A DNA stretch of 64,000 nucleotides from Sulfuriferula sp. (GTDB taxonomy: Bacteria > Pseudomonadota > Gammaproteobacteria > Burkholderiales > Sulfuriferulaceae), in assembly GCA_013140765.1 (NCBI GenBank), contig JABFSE010000027.1:1-64000 (forward strand), written 5' to 3'. Shown in pieces: positions 44,001 to 52,725 of the stretch. Every line of letters begins with the position of its first letter. Positions within the stretch are counted from its first letter, which is position 1. Under the pieces are notes generated by a model. The model was not told the origin of the DNA. It made no database searches and saw nothing but the letters and a program-made list of their open reading frames with translations. A program made the translations under genes and the position numbers.

Positions 44001-44628
44001 CACGCGCCTGCAACTTGATACCCAATTAGCATACAACCAGACGGCAACAGAAACCGCCGCATTACGCATCATCGGTCGCCGTAATCAAATTGCCTTAGAC
44101 GGCAACTATCGCCTAGACCGCTGGACACAGATTAACTGGCGTGGCGAATACAATCAATATCGCAGCATAGATGGGCAAACTTTAGGTAGCGGGCAATTAT
44201 TAACGAGTACAATTAGCCACACCTTAAGTGAAGCGCACCCCGCATTACGCGCAAGAGTAACGGGCACGGCGGCCCAATATCAAAGTGCCAACACCACACT
44301 AACAGGCTTAACCGCCAGCCTAATTCCCGCAGGACAGCCCAACACAGCGGGTTATTTCATGCCGCAGTCTATGCGTGAAGTAGCCGCTTACATCAGCATC
44401 GGCGATGCCATAGATAGTCGCCAACCTGCTCACGATTTAGAATACTTGGCTGAAATAGGCATGTTCTACAACAACATCGCAGGCACTGGCATACGCGCCA
44501 ATGCAGGTGTCGCAACACGCGTTATCGGCGCTGACAAATTACAGCTTTTCACCCGCTACGACCAAGCCCCTAGTGGACAAGGAAAATCGACCTTGGAAAC
44601 AGGTCTGGGTTACCATTTACATTATTAA
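41008..44628 (+). CDS. pelB: Pel export outer membrane protein PelB
   Basis: From ATG 41008 the protein has 1206 residues, near the size of Pseudomonas PelB. A single transmembrane helix lies near residues 30-47 (GLVVAVSAVLFLLYP). A very long TPR scaffold follows (about 60-880), with motifs such as NHTLRLQLAQAYTKIGQYDLALKTL. The C-terminal 300 residues form a beta-barrel with alternating strands (INTLKLQFSSGLNTQTGLVF) ending in GLGYHLHY, an outer-membrane-type terminus. The TPR part binds PelA and PelC; the barrel exports the polymer. The frame could start 66 bases earlier, but that adds sequence inside pelA. Confidence 0.93.
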   Translation: MPQDSTPTNSVADWLTTPARPRLITPLNLTGLVVAVSAVLFLLYPQQRISQQLSTSNQVDAVSLQYMRSLLTTEPDNHTLRLQLAQAYTKIGQYDLALKTLRQLYTNTQPQWREAAYLTQIDILSKIAFAAPANSTLRKEKLAQLHTALQQAAPHIYQTRALAQFAQKAEAIGDIQLAELSINKLIRTNKTATLIDHAARLALANGHYLHSAQYSWQAMQLSETPADQRRYLLQALDTLQSGGIGHIGLDWVQQLPPAQWQTPDTLYKLTKLALASNRPAQADAFALQLTGLNSSHPARFIPAYADLAYTAMLGNRDLTNAIKLAQLAVANSPNNATWRERLAHVAEWNNQPQLALEQWHWLATHQGTESAWQAWMRLAGGLFDYAAQIIGLEHNWQRSQHDDKYARKIVQTYEYLGQPEKALVWLNSHADEYNHPELLLLSAELAARMGQDANAITRYRRYLLNNVAQPNTAVNIAALMQRIEQYEEAFTVLDHSRPLATPNDKLFWLNLGELAWRLQHDEQAIVAYRILSDAPDAEPYQTERLVQALKRQNPRLAAQTAQQYWVKTGHLSLFMNTADIYAELGDWPAVQRLYQLTNNAKWQHYDNDLRFVSVRAEMYKHTGDLRAAERDYRFLIKRYPTNNGIKEAYLWLLLDTRQFSQLDTQMQQWTPLLANAPSLWDVFAAGYLSQGKPNQALALYNRMAKSHLQDELWMLNYAVTLEAGGQPDLAWQVRRQIWQQHLTQHKPKDWLNTRANAKDIERLRLLLLNDPQIGQGILWQLLRTGSTALKQNSQFVELATVWLNDKNQNDAIHGWLLRQYAHWLNTPLGVQISDALTNQDHQAAAALLEHDGILLYDKMNLNHLAGRTDNAADLAFIAMDRSRLDESLYQQAAPMLIQNSRTAGIMSKYSEYGSYKALTNEITATNHDIGGLKLDLNLHQTQRTAVDTSVLTRAPHEIGGEIALRQIGNNYINTLKLQFSSGLNTQTGLVFNHLQQIGTRLQLDTQLAYNQTATETAALRIIGRRNQIALDGNYRLDRWTQINWRGEYNQYRSIDGQTLGSGQLLTSTISHTLSEAHPALRARVTGTAAQYQSANTTLTGLTASLIPAGQPNTAGYFMPQSMREVAAYISIGDAIDSRQPAHDLEYLAEIGMFYNNIAGTGIRANAGVATRVIGADKLQLFTRYDQAPSGQGKSTLETGLGYHLHY

Positions 44629-44643
44629 CTGAAAGGACACAAC

Positions 44644-45156
44644 ATGAAACGCCTCATACTTGCCGCCATCACGCTGCTATTACTCGCAGGTTGCGCCGTC
44701 ACCGAACAAACCAAAGCACCGCAATTCGATAAGACGGCTAAATGGGTCTTGTTGCCTATGGAAAATAACACCGAAACACCGCAAGCAGGATTACGCTTTG
44801 AAGCCATTACCGAAACCACATTACGCGCACACGGTATTAACCAATTAACTAAGTACCCCAGCAATTTAACTCAAGACAGCTTATTTGAACCCGCTGATGC
44901 CAAAGCCGTTGCCACTGCTATGGCTTGGGTACAACAATCAGGTGCAAAATACGCCGTCACAGGTACGGTAAACGAATGGCGTTATAAAACAGGCGTTGAT
45001 GGCGAGCCTGCAGTCGGCATCACCATCAAAATCATAGACGTTGCCAGCCAGCAAGTCATCTGGGATGCTGCTGGTGCGCGTACAGGCTGGGGGCGTGAGG
45101 CGGTCAGTGCTATCGCACAAAAACTCATAGCAAACTTAACTAGCCCACTAAAATGA
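44644..45156 (+). CDS. pelC: Pel system outer membrane lipoprotein PelC
   Basis: This 170-residue lipoprotein has signal and lipobox LLLLAGC (Cys17). The mature part has the PelC character: WVLLPMENNTETPQAGLRFEAITET, the late EWRYKTGVDGEPAVGITIKIIDV and a terminal REAVSAIAQKLIANL helix. In Pseudomonas PelC forms a dodecameric periplasmic ring that funnels cationic Pel to PelB. AAAGGA lies seven bases before the ATG. It overlaps pelD by four bases. Confidence 0.93.
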   Translation: MKRLILAAITLLLLAGCAVTEQTKAPQFDKTAKWVLLPMENNTETPQAGLRFEAITETTLRAHGINQLTKYPSNLTQDSLFEPADAKAVATAMAWVQQSGAKYAVTGTVNEWRYKTGVDGEPAVGITIKIIDVASQQVIWDAAGARTGWGREAVSAIAQKLIANLTSPLK

Positions 45157-46514
45157 AACTAGCTCAACACCTACTTCCCCACGGTCTGAAGCAATACGGG
45201 CAGTGGGTAGAAACCTTAGTGATTAGCATCGCTGCATTAGCTATTTCTTATAGCATAGTGCCGAATGACCCGCTTAACGACTCGATATTTCCGTGGGTAT
45301 GGATGGCACCTGTACTGATTGCGCTACGTTATGGCGTACTCATGGGCGTGGTGTCAGTGCTTACCTTCCTGCTCGGCTGGCTAGGCTGGGCGCAATACCA
45401 TCAAATTGACTACGCGCTATTTCCCAAGCTCACCTTTCTGGGCGGCACGCTAATGATGATGGTAACAGGCGAATATAGCGGCGTATGGATTACGCGTACT
45501 CGCCGTGTTGAAGAATTACAACATTACACTGAACAGCGATTAGAATTACTCACCCGCCGTTTATACTTATTGAGCTTATCACACGACAAATTAGAACAGG
45601 ATTTAATCGGTCGCCCCCACAGTTTACGTGATGGCTTACAAGCGCTTAACCAAATACTACCGACCGACAATGCCAGCCACGACATCAATCTAGCAGGTGC
45701 ACAATTATATATTGATCTTATTGTGCAACACTGCAACCTCAGTGTTGCAGGCATACACACTGTTAAAAATGGGCGTATCAGCCCCAATACTGCCGCCAGC
45801 ATAGGTGGCTTTACCCCTATAGACCACAACGACGCATTGATTAGTTACTGCTTAGAAAAAGGCGATTTGGTTCACATCAATACTACAGAAACGTTAACCA
45901 GCGTTCCCAGCCGCTACCTGGTTGCCGTACCTGCTAAAACCGCAAATGGCGAAATACTGGGTATTCTTGCCGTTGAAAAACTACCCTTTTTCGCCTTACA
46001 AGCAGACAACATGCAAACGCTACAAGTGCTCACTAGCTATTATGCTGATGCCATTGCATCTAGCGTCTTCGCCCCTCAACTCACTGAAAAATTAAAAAAC
46101 TGCCCCATCGACTTTTACAAAGCCGCCAATACGCTAAACCGCTTACAACGCGACATGCAGATTACCAGCATGATAGTTGGCTTTGCAGCACCCGATAATC
46201 CAAACGCAGTAACCCACCTCAAAACCATTAGTGAGCAAGCGCGTGGCTTGGATGAGGTGTGGACATTTGAATACAACAACCAACGCATTTGTTGCGTTTT
46301 ATTAGTCTTACTACCGCTCGTCAACGAAACTGGCTACACGGGTTACATCAACCGTATCAACCATGTCATGGATGAACGCTTTGGCGCACCATTGGGCGAG
46401 TTGGGTATTTTAGTTCATGCAGACACGTTAGCGCATGAGGCGATTGCTGTGCATCTGGACAATTTTATTACCACGATTGTTGATAAAAGCATACATTATG
46501 AACAGCACAAATAA
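45153..46514 (+). CDS. pelD: c-di-GMP receptor PelD of the Pel synthase complex
   Basis: The 453-residue inner membrane protein has about four N-terminal transmembrane helices (residues 18-110) and a short coiled coil. A GAF domain follows (about 150-305), then a degenerate GGDEF domain. The RxxD inhibitory-site motif is present as Arg364-Gly-Leu-Asp367 (EQARGLDEVW), matching the Arg367/Asp370 pair that binds c-di-GMP in P. aeruginosa. The GGDEF signature itself is absent, so it is a receptor and not a cyclase. c-di-GMP binding switches on Pel synthesis. Confidence 0.94.
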   Translation: MKLAQHLLPHGLKQYGQWVETLVISIAALAISYSIVPNDPLNDSIFPWVWMAPVLIALRYGVLMGVVSVLTFLLGWLGWAQYHQIDYALFPKLTFLGGTLMMMVTGEYSGVWITRTRRVEELQHYTEQRLELLTRRLYLLSLSHDKLEQDLIGRPHSLRDGLQALNQILPTDNASHDINLAGAQLYIDLIVQHCNLSVAGIHTVKNGRISPNTAASIGGFTPIDHNDALISYCLEKGDLVHINTTETLTSVPSRYLVAVPAKTANGEILGILAVEKLPFFALQADNMQTLQVLTSYYADAIASSVFAPQLTEKLKNCPIDFYKAANTLNRLQRDMQITSMIVGFAAPDNPNAVTHLKTISEQARGLDEVWTFEYNNQRICCVLLVLLPLVNETGYTGYINRINHVMDERFGAPLGELGILVHADTLAHEAIAVHLDNFITTIVDKSIHYEQHK

Positions 46515-47499
46515 CATTGTCGCCCTAATTATCTCGCTTGAAACAGCTGCGATGGCTGTTTTAAGCCAAGATATGCAACTATCTATACAAATACTCAGCT
46601 ATTTAACATTACACGTGAGTGCTTCATTCTTAACAGCTGTTATCGTGTGGAAACTCCTGCCTAAACAATACCAACAACCTAAAATAAGCGTAATGAGTTT
46701 ATTCTTTTTATTCGCGCTGTTGATACCCCTGCTCAGCATTATCAGCATGATACTCACCCTCATCATCACACGCTTTTTTAGCAAATCAATCGCTTACCAA
46801 CCATTCTCAAAAATAGCACTCCCGGCTTTCACTTTAGGCAGTGCGGGCGACCGCAAAACACTCGGTGATGCAGCGATTACTGCCACCTTAAAATCAACCA
46901 GCCTACCGATAGAAAAGCGCATGAAAGCACTGTTAGCAAGCCAATCACTGCCTCCGCGACAAGCCACGCCGCTACTTAAAGCATTGTTAGGCGATGATGC
47001 CGATGATTTACGTTTACTTGCTTACGGCATGTTAGATAATCGCGAAAAAACATTAAATAAACTCATCCACGACACCCTGATTAAACTGAACGCATCAAAT
47101 CAAACCACATTGCAACACCTTTATCACAAGCAACTGGCTGAACTCTACTGGGCTTTCGCATATGAACAACTAGCAGAAGGCGATATGCTCACCTACATGC
47201 TGACTCAGGCTGAACACTATGCACAGCTTGCGCTCGCTCATTACGAGGATATTGATTTATTGATATTATCTGCACAAATCATGCTCAAACAATCTAACAC
47301 CGTGGCAGCTTATCAAATGCTACTACACGCAGATGGACTAGGCGCATCACCCACCCGAACAGCACCTTATTTAGCCGAAATAGCTTATACACAAGGCAAT
47401 TACACCAATGTACGCCTGCATTTAACGCGACTACACGGCAATCAGCAACATCGTGCTATTGCCAACATCGTGTCATTTTGGCTAGGGGCACGCGCATGA
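46498..47499 (+). CDS. pelE: Pel synthase complex membrane protein PelE
   Basis: From ATG 46498 (17-base overlap with pelD) the protein has 333 residues. Two transmembrane helices lie near residues 30-55 and 65-90, and a cytoplasmic TPR-rich region follows (for example EQLAEGDMLTYMLTQAEHYAQLALAHYEDIDLL in segments). This is the PelE layout; PelE links PelD to PelG and PelF at the inner membrane. An upstream in-frame start at 46435 lies inside pelD. It overlaps pelF by ATGA. Confidence 0.9.
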   Translation: MNSTNNIVALIISLETAAMAVLSQDMQLSIQILSYLTLHVSASFLTAVIVWKLLPKQYQQPKISVMSLFFLFALLIPLLSIISMILTLIITRFFSKSIAYQPFSKIALPAFTLGSAGDRKTLGDAAITATLKSTSLPIEKRMKALLASQSLPPRQATPLLKALLGDDADDLRLLAYGMLDNREKTLNKLIHDTLIKLNASNQTTLQHLYHKQLAELYWAFAYEQLAEGDMLTYMLTQAEHYAQLALAHYEDIDLLILSAQIMLKQSNTVAAYQMLLHADGLGASPTRTAPYLAEIAYTQGNYTNVRLHLTRLHGNQQHRAIANIVSFWLGARA

Positions 47500-49001
47500 C
47501 ACTACCGACTGCAACCGATGCCGATATTGCATTGCTACTAGAAGGCACCTTTCCCTACATTAGCGGCGGCGTATCCAGCTGGGTCAATCAAATTATCCGC
47601 GCTTATCCTGAATACCGCTTTGCTGTTGTTTTCCTAGGCAGCCGTCCACAGGACTATGGCGATATAAAGTACGTAATACCTGACAATGTGATACATGTAG
47701 AAACCCATTATTTACACGGTGGGCATACTGCGCCATTAGTCCAAACTAAATCGGGTGACGACAAAGTCATTGCCCAAGTTACCAGCTTGCACAAAGTATT
47801 CCGTGCCAGCCAAGGCAATACCGCTTGCGCCTTCGCACAAATGGCTGAACTATTAAAAAAAGGTGAAATTGACGAAGAATTTTTTCTCTATAGCCAGACC
47901 GCATGGCAATTCATTACCCAAAACTATCGCGAGCACTGTACTGACCCGTCGTTTATTGATTATTTTTGGACTGTGCGAGCAATGCACGAACCTATTTGGG
48001 TAATGACACGTATCGCCGCCAATCTGATTCCCGTACGCGCTTTTCATACCATATCCACAGGCTACGCGGGGTTCCTGGGCGCGATGCTGAAAAACCGCAC
48101 AGGCAAGCCGCTCATTTTGTCCGAACATGGCATTTACACCAAAGAACGCAAAATCGACTTATACCAAAGTAGCTGGATTACCGACAATCGCAATATATTT
48201 GAAAAAGACCCCACTGAGGTCAGTTATTTCCGCGAATTGTGGATGCGTTTTTACACCTCACTAGGCAAACTTTGCTACCATCACGCCGATATTATCACCT
48301 CTCTTTACGAGGCTAATCGCCAGCGTCAAGTGTTAGACGGCGCACCTGCCGAGCTGACACGCGTTATTCCTAACGGGATAGACTTAGCACGTTTTCAACC
48401 AGTACGCGCCAAACGCCCCGCGACACCACCACCAATACTATGTTTAATTGGGCGTGTAGTACCCATTAAAGACGTTAAAACCTTTATCCGCATGATGCGC
48501 ACTGTCGTCAACCGCATCCCTGAAGCCGAAGCGTGGATAGCAGGACCCGAAGACGAAGATGCTGGCTACGCAGAAGAATGCCATAATTTATGTGAGAGCT
48601 TAGGTTTGACGGATAAAGTCAAATTCCTAGGCTTTCAGAAAGTCGAAGTGGTACTCGAAAAAGTCGGTTTAGTGGTGCTGTCATCCATCAGCGAAGCCTT
48701 GCCATTAGTGCTACTGGAAGGCTATGCCGCAGGTGTTCCCGCACTCACCACTGATGTGGGCTCGTGTCGCCAATTGATTTATGGCTTAACACCAGAAGAC
48801 CAAGCCTTAGGCGCATCAGGGGCGGTCGTGCGCATTGCCGACCCACAAGCCATGGCGACTGCTGCGATAGAATTATTGCGCCCAGAAAACTGGTTCCCCG
48901 CGCAACAAGCGGCGATTGCACGGGTAGAACGTTACTACACACAAACACTCATGTTTGATGATTTCAAACAAGTTTATCAACAAGCAATGGGTGAAATCTA
49001 A
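47496..49001 (+). CDS. pelF: Pel polymerase, GT4 glycosyltransferase PelF
   Basis: This 501-residue cytosolic glycosyltransferase begins with the PelF-specific IALLLEGTFPYISGGVSSWVNQII. IPNGIDLARFQPVR and LIGRVVPIKDVKTFIRMM follow, then the GT4 donor-site pattern E-x7-E in SEALPLVLLEGYAAGVPAL. PelF uses UDP-linked N-acetylhexosamine; in Pseudomonas the product is GalNAc-rich. ATG 47496 overlaps the pelE stop by ATGA. It is one of the most diagnostic genes of the cluster. Confidence 0.95.
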   Translation: MTLPTATDADIALLLEGTFPYISGGVSSWVNQIIRAYPEYRFAVVFLGSRPQDYGDIKYVIPDNVIHVETHYLHGGHTAPLVQTKSGDDKVIAQVTSLHKVFRASQGNTACAFAQMAELLKKGEIDEEFFLYSQTAWQFITQNYREHCTDPSFIDYFWTVRAMHEPIWVMTRIAANLIPVRAFHTISTGYAGFLGAMLKNRTGKPLILSEHGIYTKERKIDLYQSSWITDNRNIFEKDPTEVSYFRELWMRFYTSLGKLCYHHADIITSLYEANRQRQVLDGAPAELTRVIPNGIDLARFQPVRAKRPATPPPILCLIGRVVPIKDVKTFIRMMRTVVNRIPEAEAWIAGPEDEDAGYAEECHNLCESLGLTDKVKFLGFQKVEVVLEKVGLVVLSSISEALPLVLLEGYAAGVPALTTDVGSCRQLIYGLTPEDQALGASGAVVRIADPQAMATAAIELLRPENWFPAQQAAIARVERYYTQTLMFDDFKQVYQQAMGEI

Positions 49002-50374
49002 TGGCAGGCATAGGCTTTGAAATCAAAAAAATCCTGCGCCGTGACAGCTATTTATCACTGTTCACTGCATACGCTTACGCTGGGATTATCGGCTCTGGCC
49101 CTTGGGTGCTGTCTATATTAGGCGTATTACTAATAGGGATAATGAGTTTGGGTGTCGTTGTCCCTAACGTATTGATTACACAGTTTCAAGTCACTGTCAC
49201 CCATTTAATCGCGATGAGTTTAATACTCACAGGATTTTTACAGCTCGCTTTTACGCGCTACATCGCCGATCGACTATTTGAAAATGACAACAGCATTATT
49301 TTGCCCAATTTTATCGGTGCATTATTTGTCACGACGCTGGTATCAGGTTTGTTTGCTGTTGCTTTAGCCGTATTTGCATTTCCGCAACAAGGTGCGGTGT
49401 ATCGAATTTTGCTTATCGCTAATTTTGTTGTGCTCTGCAATATCTGGATAGCCACGATTTTCCTATCTGGCATGAAGAATTACAAAGCCATTTTAATTTT
49501 ATACACCGTAGGTTATAGCATAGCCGTCATTGGGGCGATTTTACTTAGATCAGGCGGACTGAATGGTTTGCTTATCGGCATTTTAATTGGCCATTTTGTG
49601 CTCTTTAGCGGCATGGCATTGCTAATTATCCGCTCCTACCCATCCAATCGTTTTATCGAATTTGATTTTCTGCGCAAAAAGCGCATGTTCACCTCATTGA
49701 TATGGACAGGCTTCTTTTTTAACTTCGGTGTCTGGATAGATAAATACTTATTCTGGTACTCACCCAGCACAGGGCAACCTGTTATTGGTCTATTTAACGC
49801 CTCACTCATTTACGATTTACCTATTTTTCTGGCTTATTTGTCTATTATTCCAGGTATGGCCGTATTCCTCGTGCGCATGGAAACTGACTTTGTTGAGTAT
49901 TACCAAAAGTTTTACGATGCCGTGCGCGACGGCGGTACATTAGCTTATATTGAGGAAATGCGCGATGAAATGGTATCTACTGCACGACAAGGTATTTTTG
50001 AAATTATCAAGATTCAATCTATCGCCGTGCTCATCGTCTTTGTCACTGCACCCGCGCTACTCAAGCTCATAGGCATATCACAATTTTATCTTTCGCTACT
50101 CTACGTCGATGTAGTCGCGGCTGGCTTGCAAGTGGTTTTTTTAGGTGTTTTGAATGTCTTGTTCTACTTGGATAAACGCATCATAGCGTTAATAATGACG
50201 GGCTTATTTGTGTTATTAAATTTTATTTTCAGCCTAATTAGCCTGTATTTAGGCGCAACTTGGTATGGTTATGGTTTTGCTGTGTCTTTACTTATTAGCG
50301 TCGTGGTAGGTTTGTATTGGCTGGACAAAAAGCTGGTTATTTTAGAATACGAGACATTTATGTTGCAGAAGTAA
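49001..50374 (+). CDS. pelG: Pel export inner membrane protein PelG
   Basis: The 457-residue polytopic protein has about 12 hydrophobic helices and the family's N-terminal MAGIGFEIKKILRRDSYLSLF. The middle has KKRMFTSLIWTGFFFNFGVWIDKYLFW and GLFNASLIYDLPIFLAYLSIIPGMAVF. PelG is a Wzx/MOP-type transporter that forms the synthase complex with PelD, PelE and PelF. It is the last pel gene, starts on the last base of pelF and is followed by a strong terminator. Confidence 0.94.
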   Translation: MAGIGFEIKKILRRDSYLSLFTAYAYAGIIGSGPWVLSILGVLLIGIMSLGVVVPNVLITQFQVTVTHLIAMSLILTGFLQLAFTRYIADRLFENDNSIILPNFIGALFVTTLVSGLFAVALAVFAFPQQGAVYRILLIANFVVLCNIWIATIFLSGMKNYKAILILYTVGYSIAVIGAILLRSGGLNGLLIGILIGHFVLFSGMALLIIRSYPSNRFIEFDFLRKKRMFTSLIWTGFFFNFGVWIDKYLFWYSPSTGQPVIGLFNASLIYDLPIFLAYLSIIPGMAVFLVRMETDFVEYYQKFYDAVRDGGTLAYIEEMRDEMVSTARQGIFEIIKIQSIAVLIVFVTAPALLKLIGISQFYLSLLYVDVVAAGLQVVFLGVLNVLFYLDKRIIALIMTGLFVLLNFIFSLISLYLGATWYGYGFAVSLLISVVVGLYWLDKKLVILEYETFMLQK

Positions 50375-50390
50375 GTACACAAAATAGCAC

Positions 50391-50433
50391 CCACAAAAAA
50401 CATGAGCGCAATCTCACTCATGTTTTTTTGTGG
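50391..50433. terminator. Bidirectional terminator between pelG and aroC
   Basis: CCACAAAAAACATGAG at 50391-50406 pairs with CTCATGTTTTTTTGTGG at 50417-50433 with one extra base. The A- and T-runs within the stem suit both strands. It serves the convergent pelG and aroC ends, six bases from the aroC stop. Confidence 0.9.
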
Positions 50434-50438
50434 ATAAT

Positions 50439-51539
50439 TCAACCCACCTTACCCGCAATACGCGGCGTATCCACCACCACATCACCACACTGCCCGCGAT
50501 GCCTTAATGCGTGGTCTATTAGCACGATGGCTAACATGGCTTCAGCGATAGGCGTTGCGCGTATGCCTACACAGGGGTCGTGGCGACCGTGAGTTTCAAC
50601 CAGCACAGGATTACCTGCTTTATCTATAGAGTTACGCGGCAAACGTATGCTAGATGTAGGTTTAATCGCAATATGCGCGACGATATCCTGACCTGTCGAA
50701 ATACCGCCTAACACACCGCCAGCATGATTGGATAAAAAACCTGCGGGGGTTAATTCATCACCGTGCTCAGAGCCTTTTTGCGTCACAGCATCAAAACCCG
50801 CGCCGATTTCCACGCCTTTAACCGCGTTAATGCTCATCAGCGCGTAAGCTAAATCCGCATCCAGCCTGTCGTACACAGGCTCGCCCCAACCTACAGGGAC
50901 GTTTTCGGCCACCACGGTGATTTTTGCACCGATAGAGTCGCCTGACTTACGCAACTGATCCATATAAGTTTCCAATTCCGCCACCGCATCATTATCCGCC
51001 GCAAAGAATGGATTTTCACGCACATCATCCCAGGATTTGAATGGGATTTCTATCGGCCCCAGCTGCGTCATATAGCCACGAACAACAATGCCATAGCGTT
51101 CCAGCAACCATTTCCGCGCAATTGCACCTGCCGCCACACGCACCGCTGTTTCGCGTGCTGAAGAACGCCCACCACCGCGATAATCGCGAATACCGTATTT
51201 GTGCCAATAAGTATAATCAGCATGACCTGGGCGGAAAGTGTCGGCAATATTGCCATAATCCTTACTGCGCTGATCTTCGTTGCGTATCAGCAAGGCTATC
51301 GGCGCACCTGTGGTTTTACCTTCAAACACGCCTGACAAGATTTCCACCGTATCCGATTCACGACGTTGCGTGACATGCCGCGACGTACCTGGTTTGCGTC
51401 TATCCAATTCAACTTGTATGTCTTCAGTCGTCAACGCCATACCAGGCGGACAGCCATCGACCACACAACCTATTGCCGCACCATGCGACTCACCAAATGA
51501 GGTGACACAAAATAAACTACCTATGCTGCTACCTGACAT
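50439..51539 (-). CDS. aroC: Chorismate synthase
   Basis: This 366-residue enzyme catalyses the last shikimate step, EPSP to chorismate, with reduced FMN. Motifs are [47 protein letters not shown] and [13 protein letters not shown], with the late [22 protein letters not shown] 51539 is preferred: GAGAG stands five bases ahead, and [10 protein letters not shown] is the family start. The frame could begin four codons earlier. It is transcribed alone and divergently from the pyruvate dehydrogenase operon. Confidence 0.97.
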   Translation of the reverse strand: MSGSSIGSLFCVTSFGESHGAAIGCVVDGCPPGMALTTEDIQVELDRRKPGTSRHVTQRRESDTVEILSGVFEGKTTGAPIALLIRNEDQRSKDYGNIADTFRPGHADYTYWHKYGIRDYRGGGRSSARETAVRVAAGAIARKWLLERYGIVVRGYMTQLGPIEIPFKSWDDVRENPFFAADNDAVAELETYMDQLRKSGDSIGAKITVVAENVPVGWGEPVYDRLDADLAYALMSINAVKGVEIGAGFDAVTQKGSEHGDELTPAGFLSNHAGGVLGGISTGQDIVAHIAIKPTSSIRLPRNSIDKAGNPVLVETHGRHDPCVGIRATPIAEAMLAIVLIDHALRHRGQCGDVVVDTPRIAGKVG

Positions 51540-51649
51540 AAAAACTCTCAATAGCTGGATATAAAAACCAGTATTTTATCCTATTTAAGCGAATAACCAG
51601 AATCACCCCATAAAAATCCATTATTTTAGTCATTTTTTAAGATGATGCT

Positions 51650-51678
51650 TTGACCTACTCCAGCGTTTATCAGATAAT
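51650..51678 (+). promoter_or_regulatory. Sigma-70 promoter of the pyruvate dehydrogenase operon
   Basis: TTGACC at 51650-51655 (five of six -35 matches) and GATAAT at 51673-51678 (five of six -10 matches) are exactly 17 bases apart. A start near 51685 gives a leader of about 44 bases before pdhA. It is the clearest promoter in the window. Confidence 0.75.
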
Positions 51679-51728
51679 GAACGAAATTGTTTCATAATTT
51701 AATGCTGGATTTTGCAAGGGATACATAC

Positions 51729-52688
51729 ATGACATTGGACGACAAAAAGCGCGTATTACGCGAGATGGTCTTGCATCGCCGTTTTGAAGAGCGTTGCTAT
51801 CAAGCCTATATAGAACGTAAAATCGGTGGTTTTCTTCACCTCTATCCAGGACAAGAAGCCTGCTGTAATGGCGTAATGGAAGCTGCACGTCCAGGTCACG
51901 ATTACGTGATTACTGGCTACCGCGATCACGTCCACGCGATTAAGTGCGGCACTGACCCCAAAGTGGTCATGGCTGAGTTATACGGCAAAGAAACTGGTTG
52001 TTCTAAAGGTCGCGGCGGCTCTATGCACGTTTTTGACGTAGCGCATCGTTTCATGGGCGGTTACGCGCTGGTTGGCGGCCCTTTTCCATTGGCGGCAGGT
52101 ATCGCTAAAGGCATACAGCTCAAAGGCGGCGACGAGATTTCTATCTGCTTCTTAGGTGATGCCGCCAACAACCAAGGCGTATTCCACGAAACCTTGAACA
52201 TGGCTAAAGTATGGAATTTGCCAGTATTATTTGTTTGCGAAAACAACCAATACGGCATAGGCACGGCTATCCACCGCTCTACCGCCGTGCTTGACCAATA
52301 CAAACGCACCTGCGCTTACGACATAGAATCAGCGCAATGTGATGGTCAAGACATAGACACCGTTTACGAACACGCCAAAACAGCGGTTGACTTCGTCCGT
52401 AGCGGCAAAGGTCCTTATTTCTTGGAATTGATGACTTACCGTTATCGCGGTCATTCCATGTCCGATTCACGCGGCTACCGTAGCCGTGAAGAAGAAGACG
52501 AATGGAAACAACGCGATCCTATCAATATCTTGCGCGACAAGCTCATTGCCGCAGGCGAATTAAGCATGGCCGACTTCACCGCAATCGAAAAAGCGACCGA
52601 TGACTACATCGAGAACGAAGTAATGAAATTCGCGGAAGAGTCCCCCGAACCTAACGTTGCTGATTTGGAAAAATACGTATTAGCATAA
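51729..52688 (+). CDS. pdhA: Pyruvate dehydrogenase E1 component, alpha subunit
   Basis: This 319-residue E1-alpha subunit starts at ATG 51729, with AAGGGA eight bases upstream. It carries ERCYQAYIERKIGGFLHLYPGQEA, TGYRDHVHAIKCG, SKGRGGSMHVF and a thiamine diphosphate motif reading Gly143-Asp-Ala-Ala-Asn-Asn148 in place of the usual GDG. YRYRGHSMSDSRGYRSREEEDEW is the phosphorylation-loop region. The alpha/beta E1 type resembles cyanobacterial and plastid enzymes and differs from the single-chain AceE common in proteobacteria. pdhB and the E2-E3 fusion follow. Confidence 0.93.
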   Translation: MTLDDKKRVLREMVLHRRFEERCYQAYIERKIGGFLHLYPGQEACCNGVMEAARPGHDYVITGYRDHVHAIKCGTDPKVVMAELYGKETGCSKGRGGSMHVFDVAHRFMGGYALVGGPFPLAAGIAKGIQLKGGDEISICFLGDAANNQGVFHETLNMAKVWNLPVLFVCENNQYGIGTAIHRSTAVLDQYKRTCAYDIESAQCDGQDIDTVYEHAKTAVDFVRSGKGPYFLELMTYRYRGHSMSDSRGYRSREEEDEWKQRDPINILRDKLIAAGELSMADFTAIEKATDDYIENEVMKFAEESPEPNVADLEKYVLA

Positions 52689-52725
52689 CAGCAACCATAT
52701 CGCTTAAAAGATTAAAGGAATTAAC

